NCBI GenBank assembly: GCA_013331015.1
Contig: DUHF01000069.1
Span: forward strand, 1 to 11,977
Direction of reading: 5' to 3'
DNA length: 11,977 nt
Source of the DNA: Methanoregula sp.
GTDB lineage: Archaea; Halobacteriota; Methanomicrobia; Methanomicrobiales; Methanospirillaceae
Every line of letters begins with the position of its first letter. Within the stretch, counting starts at the first letter, position 1. Both the position numbers and the translations under genes were made by a program. Under the pieces are notes generated by a model, which had not been told where the DNA came from, searched no databases, and worked only from the letters and a program-made list of their open reading frames with translations. Positions 7,110-11,977 of the stretch are shown piece after piece.

Positions 7110-7673
7110 ATGACTGACGATATTTCCCGGACCGAACAGATGCTTGCAGACCCCAACCTCTTCCCCTGGTGGCTCCTGCTGCTCTGGGGTATCCTGACGC
7201 TCCTTGTCGGGTTCATGTTCCTGATGAATCCCGGCCAGACCATGGAGTTTTTCATCATCTTCCTTGGGGCATACTGGCTGGTGAGCGGGCTTTTTACCAT
7301 TGCAAGCCTGGTTATCGACCGGAGCAATATGGGATGGAAACTCTTCCTCTCGGTCATCAACATCCTTGCCGGCATCCTGATCCTGATGCATCCATTCTAT
7401 GCAACGTTCTTCGCTGTCGGGTTTTTGATCATCTTCATCGGGTTCTGGGCCTGTTTCATCGGGGCTGCCCACCTGTTCCAGGCATTTACCACAAAGGATG
7501 CAGGCAATGGTGTGCTGGGTATCATCAGCATCATCTTCGGCCTCCTTCTTCTCATCAATACGGTCGTTGCTATCGTCATGCTCCCGTATGTCTTTGGCGG
7601 ATTTGCAGTAGTCTCGGGACTTGCCTCCATCTATGTTGCGTTCATGGCAAAAGGTGCACAGGCTGCATCCTGA
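7110..7673 (+). CDS. HdeD-like (DUF308) membrane protein 2
   Basis: This 187-residue protein has about six membrane segments, starting after a polar stub of ~17 residues. The first pairs are WWLLLLWGILTLLVGFMFL and MEFFIIFLGAYWLVSGLFTI. The pattern of small residues, an NPGQTM-type loop after helix 1 (ending in Pro-Gly like other DUF308 proteins) and an MHP loop before helix 4 fit the HdeD family, as does the length. It is divergent from the decarboxylase operon across a shared control region, so coordinated regulation is likely. It is only distantly similar by eye to HdeD-like protein 1 (418-996), so the two are probably old paralogues rather than a recent duplication. GGTGA nine bases before the ATG supports the start. 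A hairpin followed by T-runs follows at 7702-7736. The acid-stress function is inferred from the family and the neighbours. Confidence 0.8.
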   Translation: MTDDISRTEQMLADPNLFPWWLLLLWGILTLLVGFMFLMNPGQTMEFFIIFLGAYWLVSGLFTIASLVIDRSNMGWKLFLSVINILAGILILMHPFYATFFAVGFLIIFIGFWACFIGAAHLFQAFTTKDAGNGVLGIISIIFGLLLLINTVVAIVMLPYVFGGFAVVSGLASIYVAFMAKGAQAAS

Positions 7674-7701
7674 AATATTTTTTATCGCAAACCGGACCCC
7701 A

Positions 7702-7736
7702 TTCCCCGTTTTTGCGGGGAAAAATTCAATTTTTTT
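7702..7736 (+). terminator. Hairpin terminator after HdeD-like gene 2
   Basis: A perfect 7-bp stem, TTCCCCG (7702-7708) with CGGGGAA (7715-7721), has a six-base loop and is followed by a run of seven T (7730-7736) and another T-run at 7741-7746. Confidence 0.6.
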
Positions 7737-7946
7737 AGGCTTTTTTACACTCTGCGGGGGTGTAATAACCAATGAATTCATTTTCCCATCGTGTTGTACG
7801 GATCGTCGCGAGGGAATCCCGGCTGCATCGGAGTCTATCCCTTGTGGGTTTTTTTAGCGTTCAACTCCCATCAGCGTGGGTGTCAGTATCCGGAATAACC
7901 TGCACAAATCAAAAACACGCCAGATTTTTTTATGATCCAGGTATGG

Positions 7947-7972
7947 ATGCCCGTTCACAGGCATTTTTTTTC
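7947..7972 (+). terminator. Terminator-like hairpin upstream of the antitoxin gene
   Basis: The stem ATGCC/GGCAT with an eight-base loop runs directly into about nine T. Placed 30 bases before the antitoxin start, it may be a leftover terminator of an upstream unit or an attenuator. Confidence 0.4.
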
Positions 7973-7980
7973 GTTGATGT

Positions 7981-8001
7981 TTCACGAATTGTTCCCGTGA
8001 A
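7981..8001. promoter_or_regulatory. Palindrome abutting the antitoxin start, candidate operator
   Basis: TTCACG (7981-7986) and CGTGAA (7996-8001) form a perfect 6-bp inverted repeat with a nine-base spacer, ending two bases before ATG 8004. Ribbon-helix-helix antitoxins usually repress their own promoter through such palindromes. Binding here is inference. Confidence 0.35.
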
Positions 8002-8003
8002 TT

Positions 8004-8282
8004 ATGATACCTGAAGAGATGAAGTCACAAAAGGAATTTGGGAACTATTGCAAAAAAGAAAATCCTTCCAGTACCAATAAGTTACCTATGTCCGTTGCTG
8101 AATGCTCAACAAAACGAATCCCGGTTCGTCCCAGCACGTGGGAAGAACTGTATGAGCTCCGGAAGCCGGGCCAGACATTCGATCAGGTTCTCTCGGATAT
8201 GGTAGCCCGTGAGAAGAAGCGCCGGTTGTTCGAAGATGCTGATCGTAAAATGCAAGACGGCCATTTTACTAAGATTGAATAG
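8004..8282 (+). CDS. Antitoxin-like protein (ribbon-helix-helix type, VapB/DUF7557-like)
   Basis: This is a small hydrophilic protein of 92 residues. From about residue 37 it reads KRIPVRPSTWEELYELRKPG, then TFDQVLSDMVAREKKRR and an acidic/basic tail. A short basic strand, a helix, a Lys-Pro-Gly-x-Thr-Phe/Tyr-Asp turn and a second helix form the pattern of archaeal antitoxins related to ribbon-helix-helix DNA binders. The first ~36 residues show no family pattern, so translation may begin later: ATG 8019 and ATG 8088 are in frame, and 8088 would give a more typical size. No start has a strong ribosome binding site (GTGA lies only three bases before 8004). Its usual partner, a RelE/ParE-like toxin gene immediately downstream, is not intact; a probable remnant follows. 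The palindrome at 7981-8001 may be its operator. Confidence 0.65.
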   Translation: MIPEEMKSQKEFGNYCKKENPSSTNKLPMSVAECSTKRIPVRPSTWEELYELRKPGQTFDQVLSDMVAREKKRRLFEDADRKMQDGHFTKIE

Positions 8283-8380
8283 AGGCATTCGTTACCAAAA
8301 TTGAGGATGAGCCCCGGGCATTTCTTGAGAGTCTTCCCACAAAATCCTGGAGGATCTCAGAGAACCGGGGGTCCGGATGA
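8283..8380 (+). pseudogene. Probable remnant of a RelE/ParE-like toxin gene
   Basis: Directly after the antitoxin stop, one frame (codons from 8300: ATT GAG GAT GAG) encodes IEDEPRAFLESLPTKS followed by WRISEN, then reaches TGA at 8378-8380. This resembles the N-terminal helices of archaeal RelE/ParE-family toxins (pattern: acidic strand, hydrophobic-FL-SLP-KS-RI). The frame has no ATG, GTG or TTG start: it is open only from an ATA at 8279. No downstream frame continues the family pattern. The position behind an antitoxin is exactly where the toxin should be. It is called a decayed toxin on this short match, so a chance resemblance remains possible. Confidence 0.45.
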
Positions 8381-8437
8381 GCAACTGCGACGTGAGACAC
8401 CATCTCTCGCCGGAGAATACCCCTCAGCCCGTTACCG

Positions 8438-8680
8438 CCGATCCCAAAAACAGGGTTTCCTTCATTGGACGTGCCCCTGCAGGACTTTTTGCCTGACCGG
8501 CCGCTGGAGCGTTGCATAGCGTGGTTATTTTCGGGCACGCCGTGAGTGCCGGACCGACAATCCGGAACTGAAATGACCGTTCCCGGAAAATGAGGTGCTG
8601 TTTTTACCAACGAAGTTGCCAGGATGCCCTCCGGAAGAGGTGAACCGAGGCCAAAATGGCCCCGGATGAGTGCAGGTATC
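8438..8680. repeat. Direct repeat copy 1 (~243 bp)
   Basis: It is nearly identical to 8768-9010 (offset 330 bases), with about 13 mismatches by eye. It carries several short potential hairpins: GGCAC/GTGCC (8534-8538, 8546-8550), CCGGA/TCCGG (8549-8553, 8561-8565), GGAAC/GTTCC (8564-8568, 8579-8583) and GGCCA/TGGCC (8649-8653, 8657-8661). Minus-strand frames cross it, but 7 of the 9 base differences in the shared frame change the amino acid, so it does not look like a protein under selection. It may be a non-autonomous mobile or dispersed repeat; no transposase or target duplication is seen. Confidence 0.85.
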
Positions 8681-8767
8681 CCGGGGGATCACCCCCCCGC
8701 CCCCGATCCCTGGCTCCGGAAAAGATCATTCATCCGAGGAGGGTGAATGTTCCACGCCGAAGGAAAC

Positions 8768-9010
8768 CCGATCCAAAAAACAGGGCCTCCTTCATCGGAT
8801 GTGCCCCTGCAGGACTTTTGGCCTGACCGGCCGCTGTAGCGTTGCATAGCGGGGTTATTTCCGGGCACGCCGTGAGTGCCGGACCGACAATCCGGAACTG
8901 AAATGACCGTTCCCGGAAAATGAGGTGCTGTTTTTACCAACGAAGTTGCCAGGATGCCCTCCGGAAGGGGTGAACGGAGGCTAAAATGGCCCCGGATGAG
9001 TGCAGGTATT
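8768..9010. repeat. Direct repeat copy 2 (~243 bp)
   Basis: This is the second copy of the element at 8438-8680, beginning with CCGATCCAAAAAACAGG and ending near TGCAGGTATTCC. The hairpin arms are conserved; in the last one GGCTA/TGGCC keeps pairing through a G-U. Between the copies lies unrelated sequence (8681-8767) with a stem CATTCATCC/GGGTGAATG (8727-8735, 8741-8749). Confidence 0.85.
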
Positions 9011-9527
9011 CCAGAACCCCTGACCACCTCCTTCTTCCGGGAGGAGAAGAATCCTTTGGGATTTTCTGGAGTCAACCCCCGGGAGCCGGGCTTTTCTCCG
9101 ACAGGGTCACCTGCCTTTCTCCCGATGGAAAACCGATCTCAAAAACAGATCCCCGGTTCAGGTGTGCCTGCTAAAGCCTGATCGATCAGGAGATCGGCCA
9201 GCCTGTTTTCTCCTGCTTCCCGCACATCCGGCCCTCTGGCATTTTTTTTAATCCGGGATGAGAGATATTTTCGCCAATTCATTTTTGATCCACCAGAATA
9301 CGAGTTTCACAAAAAAAACCGGGGGCAGGCCAAAATTCGTACTGCCTGATGAGGTGGAAGAAAAAATATTGAAGTACTGAGGCCGGAACTTTTTTTGCTT
9401 TTTTTTGATAAACCCGCCCACATCAACCCGGAATTACTCATGGTGCGCCAGATATGCTCCCCTGCTGGCAGCACCGGCAAAAAGGAACCGAAAGGGTTAT
9501 GGGTCCCCATGCTCCCGGGATAACCGG
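9011..9527. other. Non-coding stretch before the META-domain gene
   Basis: No credible gene is seen in these 517 bases. A 16-base segment at 9133-9148 (CCGATCTCAAAAACAG) matches the first bases of the direct repeats with one mismatch to copy 1, and may be a decayed third copy. A 14-bp perfect palindrome CCTGATCGATCAGG lies at 9177-9190. T-tracts occur at 9390-9396 and 9399-9406. Confidence 0.5.
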
Positions 9528-10043
9528 ATGGAAGAAGAAGAATCTTTTGGGGCTGGGGAGAGGGAAGGGCAACCGGCAGGTCCGCCGGATCAGCACGGCC
9601 CGATGCTCTGGGTAGCTATTGTCCTGCTGGGACTTCTCGTATTTTTGGTAATCTTTGTAAACATCCCTGACATCCGGGCATCGGCCGGATCCGCCCTTAC
9701 GCAGCATGAATGGCAGCTCCGGTCCTATGATAACGGGACGGGTGCGATGGTCCCCGCCCTTCCCGGCACCCCTGTAACGATCGGATTCCGGCAGGACGGC
9801 ATTGCCGGGGGAAGATCGGGCTGCAGTTATTACTCGGTCAATTACACCACAAAGGATTATAGCATCGCCATATCGGACCTGGTAGTTGCAGGTCTGCAGT
9901 GCTGGGACCAGAAAGGAAACGAACAGGAAGCGGCCTATCTTCTGGATCTTACAAACTGCACGGAGTTCCGCGTCTCGGAAACCCGGCTGGAGATGTACGG
10001 AAAAGACGGACGGCAACGGTTAGCGTTCATCCCCCGCACCTGA
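9528..10043 (+). CDS. Membrane-anchored META-domain (HslJ-like) protein
   Basis: The 171 residues comprise an acidic, polar N terminus (MEEEESFGAG), one hydrophobic helix at about residues 27-46, and an external META (DUF306/HslJ-like) domain at about 57-170. The META signatures are LTQHEWQLRSY, a TIGFRQDGIAGGRSGCSYYSVNY segment (the usual G-x-SGCN-x-Y motif, here with Ser for Asn) and a second Cys in the position of the family's MAC motif (LQCWDQ, Cys125). A third Cys is at 144. E. coli HslJ is an outer-membrane heat-shock protein linked to novobiocin resistance; the role in archaea is unknown. The frame is open upstream to 9405, but that extension lacks membrane or domain character. A TATA-like GGGTTATGGG lies about 25-35 bases before ATG 9528, which fits a leaderless transcript. 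The 40-residue membrane protein gene follows 75 bases downstream on the same strand. Confidence 0.8.
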   Translation: MEEEESFGAGEREGQPAGPPDQHGPMLWVAIVLLGLLVFLVIFVNIPDIRASAGSALTQHEWQLRSYDNGTGAMVPALPGTPVTIGFRQDGIAGGRSGCSYYSVNYTTKDYSIAISDLVVAGLQCWDQKGNEQEAAYLLDLTNCTEFRVSETRLEMYGKDGRQRLAFIPRT

Positions 10044-10118
10044 TCGTTCCCACGATCGTTCCCCTACCGGAAAAACCGGATCGATGATATTAAGAGTTCA
10101 GGAAGATATCACTCGTCC

Positions 10119-10241
10119 ATGGAAAATCCGGCAGTTGATGATGAGAACACCTACCTGGTGCTGTTCATGCTCGGGGCGATCATTTTGGTCTTTTCGCTCT
10201 ACCTGAACGTGTATTTCCTGTTCCAGGCTGTCTTCCTCTGA
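10119..10241 (+). CDS. Small single-span membrane protein (40 aa)
   Basis: This short frame encodes 40 residues. An acidic N-terminal stub (MENPAVDDENTY) is followed by one continuous hydrophobic helix (LVLFMLGAIILVFSLYLNVY) and a short hydrophobic end (FLFQAVFL). The organisation is that of a genuine micro-membrane protein rather than random sequence. A TATA-like GATATTAAG (about 10085-10093) lies ~26-33 bases before ATG 10119, consistent with a leaderless mRNA. A T-tract terminator follows at 10306-10313. Function unknown; the acidic stub followed by one helix could associate with a larger membrane complex or with the upstream META-domain protein. It has no close relative that I recognise. 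Confidence 0.55.
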   Translation: MENPAVDDENTYLVLFMLGAIILVFSLYLNVYFLFQAVFL

Positions 10242-10305
10242 CTTCTGGCAAGCAGCAAAGCGGACACACGAACATTTTGGCAAGCTGAGACCATCTTCAA
10301 AAACC

Positions 10306-10313
10306 TTTTTTTT
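10306..10313 (+). terminator. T-tract terminator
   Basis: Eight T after the small membrane protein gene, 65 bases past its stop. It would end transcription from the META-domain/small-protein unit before the STAS gene. Confidence 0.4.
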
Positions 10314-10493
10314 ATGCCCTAAAAAAACCTATGCCCGCCATTGCCGTACCGGGATCCTGCACTTCCGCGCGGATACCGTGCGGGAATGAGGGAGGCCGGG
10401 CTTTCGAATACCCCGGGCCAAAACCCCCCCATCAGAGTATCCCGTTCGCGCCATGATGGATGCAGCCCCTTCCCCCGGGAACATTACCCCAAC

Positions 10494-10541
10494 CTTAAAA
10501 GCCACCAAAAATAAACCATCATCCGGAGCAGAAATTTTATG
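10494..10541 (+). promoter_or_regulatory. Promoter and ribosome binding site of the STAS gene
   Basis: CTTAAAAG (about 10495-10502) is a plausible TATA box with transcription start near 10523. GGAG (10525-10528) lies ten bases before ATG 10539. An alternative AT-rich block AAAATAAA follows at about 10508-10515. The rest of 10242-10493 shows no gene on either strand that I would support. Confidence 0.4.
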
Positions 10542-11843
10542 GAAGCACGAAGCGAGAGGAATGACGGCGTCCTCATCTTTTTTGTTGCAGGCCGTCTTGA
10601 TGCATTCGGGGCACAGCAGCTCGACACCTGGGCCCGCGAAGCTCTCCATGACGATGACAGGGAACTGGTTGTCGACCTTGCAGGCTCAACCTACCTGAGC
10701 AGCGGGGGCATCCGGACATTCAACGGGTTAAAACGCGAGATGAAACGCCGGAACGGGCGGCTGGCACTCAGCAATGTCGGGGAGTACCCCTTAAAGGTCC
10801 TTGACATGGCCGGGTTCACGTCGGTCTTTGACATCTTCCCGACAACCGAAGAGGCGGTCCGCGATATTGTACTGAAGCGCAAAAACCCCTCGCTCTTCAA
10901 CGAGATATTCTACAAGAAGATCACCGGGGAAGGCGTGAACCTGACCATCGAGCCCGGGTGGATGACCACACCCCCGGCCCTCCGGGTCCTTGGCGACTTA
11001 AAAAAAGTACTGTACGCAACCATCACGGAATCGGATGTGAAGACCAAGAAGTTCTCGGAAGTGAATTACTCGCTCGGTCTTGGGGCGCTTGGGGCGGATG
11101 TCCATGATGCACTTCCGCTCCTTGGCGAGATGATCACCCTGCACGGCTCGATGGTCTGGCTGCCCACTGATGGCAACAACACCCCCGACTTCCTCACGCC
11201 CCTTGACACGGGCGGGGATGTCCCGGTCTACACGGGTTACAATATTACCCTGGACGGTCCCTTCAACGAGTATTTCACGCTCGATACGGAGAATGCAAAC
11301 GGGGTTTCCATCGCCGACATCTACCGGACCATCTTCTCCTCGGCAAAGGAACGGGTGAAGACGTACCGTGGCGTGGTTGCCATCACCATCTGGGGGGTTC
11401 TCGACAGCCTTTCCAGTTCAGGTCTCAAAAAAGCACCGGTCGCCGGTTCCACGCCCGCGGACGGGCAGTCGATCATGGCCCCCTCCCACCTCCATGAATG
11501 GGTTGCAGCAGATACCGCATCTTCCTACAAGGGCGACACGCTGGTCAGTTTCGGCATCGGGATCGATCTCACCCATGACCTCTCCGGGTTCGGCGAAGAG
11601 AATCTTGCTTCCATCTATTACGCAAACCCGCTCAACAAGGGAGCCGGAAAACAGATGTACCTCCACAACCACGGGGTAGTGTTCAAGAATATCCCGTACG
11701 ATCCCTCGCTCGACCTCAACACGCAGGTGAAGAAGATCGTCAGCGAGGGCGAGTTTGCCGATATGCGCCACCTCCTCGACTCAACCCGGCTCCGCAAGGC
11801 AAAGATCGGCATTGCCTATATCCAGACGATCACAAAAGAGTAG
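10539..11843 (+). CDS. STAS-domain protein with a large unrecognised C-terminal region (434 aa)
   Basis: Residues 1-112 are a STAS domain of the anti-sigma-factor-antagonist type. It has a first strand VLIFFVAGRLDAFGAQQLD, the strand VVDLAGSTYLSSGGIRTF and the late segment LDMAGFTSVFDIFPTTEEAV. Ser54/Ser55 in YLSSGG occupy the site phosphorylated in SpoIIAA/RsbV, although the usual preceding Asp is Leu here. The remaining ~320 residues form a soluble region I do not recognise. It contains glycine-rich turns (LGLGALGADVHDALPLLGEM, MVWLPTDGNNTPDF), a GVVAITIWGVLDSLSSSG segment and two HLHEW/LHNHG histidine motifs, without membrane segments. By family, STAS antagonists bind HATPase anti-sigma factors; here a gene ending like such an ATPase is convergent, 12 bases away. 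The C-terminal part may be the output domain, but this is inference. The start has GGAG ten bases upstream. Confidence 0.8.
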   Translation: MEARSERNDGVLIFFVAGRLDAFGAQQLDTWAREALHDDDRELVVDLAGSTYLSSGGIRTFNGLKREMKRRNGRLALSNVGEYPLKVLDMAGFTSVFDIFPTTEEAVRDIVLKRKNPSLFNEIFYKKITGEGVNLTIEPGWMTTPPALRVLGDLKKVLYATITESDVKTKKFSEVNYSLGLGALGADVHDALPLLGEMITLHGSMVWLPTDGNNTPDFLTPLDTGGDVPVYTGYNITLDGPFNEYFTLDTENANGVSIADIYRTIFSSAKERVKTYRGVVAITIWGVLDSLSSSGLKKAPVAGSTPADGQSIMAPSHLHEWVAADTASSYKGDTLVSFGIGIDLTHDLSGFGEENLASIYYANPLNKGAGKQMYLHNHGVVFKNIPYDPSLDLNTQVKKIVSEGEFADMRHLLDSTRLRKAKIGIAYIQTITKE

Positions 11844-11855
11844 GAAATTATTCAG

Positions 11856-11977
11856 TCAGCCTTTTTTTTTAATGAGGATGAGATTATTTTTCCCGTCTTC
11901 ATACCGGTAAGAGAACCCGTCCATCACCTGGCGGATGAGATATATTCCCAGCCCCCCGATCCGCCGCTCACTGACCG
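11856..11977 (-). CDS. Anti-sigma-type HATPase (RsbW/SpoIIAB-like), C-terminal end only
   Basis: The last 39 residues of a minus-strand gene are visible. They read ERRIGGLGIYLIRQVMDGF, then SYRYEDGKNNLILIKKKG and a TGA at 11858-11856. GGLGIYLIRQVMD is the G2 box (ATP-lid glycines plus following helix) of the GHKL ATPase fold as found in RsbW/SpoIIAB anti-sigma kinases. The final strand, Asp-Gly-x-Asn-x-Leu, is typical of the C-terminal end of that family. Such proteins phosphorylate the serine of a STAS antagonist and release or hold their partner. The convergent STAS gene stops only 12 bases away, so the two could be a switch pair though not an operon. The nine T of the plus strand at 11862-11870 encode the Lys-Lys-Lys end of this protein and may also terminate the STAS transcript. 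Kinase-site residues lie outside the window. Confidence 0.75.
   Translation of the reverse strand, partial: VSERRIGGLGIYLIRQVMDGFSYRYEDGKNNLILIKKKG

Larger units (their letters stand above)
7674..8003. other. Non-coding intergenic stretch with several hairpins
   Basis: No supportable gene is seen here. Besides the terminator at 7702-7736 it contains a stem TTACAC/GTGTAA (7745-7750 and 7760-7765). A second terminator-like hairpin is ATGCC (7947-7951) and GGCAT (7960-7964), followed by a run of T to 7972. A 22-codon ATG frame at 7932-8000 has no ribosome binding site and is not called. Confidence 0.5.

Noticed and set aside
7932..8000. 22-codon ATG frame overlapping the terminator-like hairpin
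   Set aside because: It has no ribosome binding site, encodes no clear helix or domain, and spans a hairpin with a T-run and the candidate operator.
8438..9010. Insertion sequence
   Set aside because: No transposase fragment, terminal inverted repeats or target-site duplication could be seen around the direct repeats.
8689..9075. A 128-codon minus-strand frame, similar to another at 8269-8610
   Set aside because: The similarity comes from the DNA repeat. Base differences between the copies mostly change residues and the flanks diverge, so this is a repeat artefact rather than a protein family.
9405..9527. N-terminal extension of the META-domain protein
   Set aside because: Residues in this part show no conserved pattern, and the T-tracts and TATA-like signal upstream of 9528 fit intergenic DNA.
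7674..9527. CRISPR array or tRNA genes in the long non-coding stretch
   Set aside because: There are only two long copies of one repeat with a single non-uniform spacer, no short regular repeats, and no cloverleaf with a T-loop motif was seen.

Overview
The window looks like chromosomal DNA from a methanogenic archaeon of the order Methanomicrobiales, most like the Methanoregula group. This is inferred from the protein content and the expression signals. The proteins include a geranylgeranyl-reductase-family flavoprotein, duplicated HdeD-type membrane proteins, a META-domain protein and STAS/anti-sigma-like signalling proteins. Ribosome binding sites are of the GGAG/GGTGAT type, promoters are TATA-like without bacterial -35/-10 pairs, and genes are followed by T-tracts. 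The species cannot be fixed from the window alone.

Layout. 1-372 (-): start of a geranylgeranyl reductase family gene, cut by the window edge. 418-996 (-): HdeD-like protein 1. 1244-2344 (+): unrecognised multi-spanning membrane protein, divergent from HdeD-1. 2345-2702: non-coding convergent gap with T-tracts and one foldable segment. 2703-6882 (-): a tightly coupled three-gene operon, transcribed as PLP amino-acid decarboxylase (arginine/lysine type), then a GadC-like amino-acid antiporter, then a small membrane-anchored protein. Both junctions are 4-base ATGA overlaps. 6883-7109: divergent control region with a 9-bp inverted repeat. 7110-7673 (+): HdeD-like protein 2. 7674-8003: non-coding, with terminator-like hairpins and a palindrome. 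8004-8282 (+): antitoxin-like protein, followed by what looks like a decayed toxin remnant. 8438-9010: two ~243-bp, ~95% identical direct repeats in a 1.2-kb non-coding stretch. 9528-10043 (+): membrane-anchored META (HslJ-like) protein. 10119-10241 (+): 40-residue single-span membrane protein. 10539-11843 (+): STAS domain fused to a large unrecognised C-terminal region. 11856-11977 (-): C-terminal end of an anti-sigma-type histidine-kinase-like ATPase, convergent with the STAS gene.

How the genes work together. The centre of the window reads as an amino-acid-dependent acid-resistance module. Intracellular decarboxylation consumes a proton, the antiporter exchanges the product amine for fresh amino acid, and HdeD-family proteins (acid-stress membrane proteins in enterobacteria) lie on both sides. 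The third operon gene is an undescribed membrane-anchored component. Such a module is well known in enteric bacteria but unusual in a methanogen; some members of this group live in acidic peat. The right end carries a separate partner-switching pair (STAS protein plus HATPase) in an organism without sigma factors, so its output is unknown.
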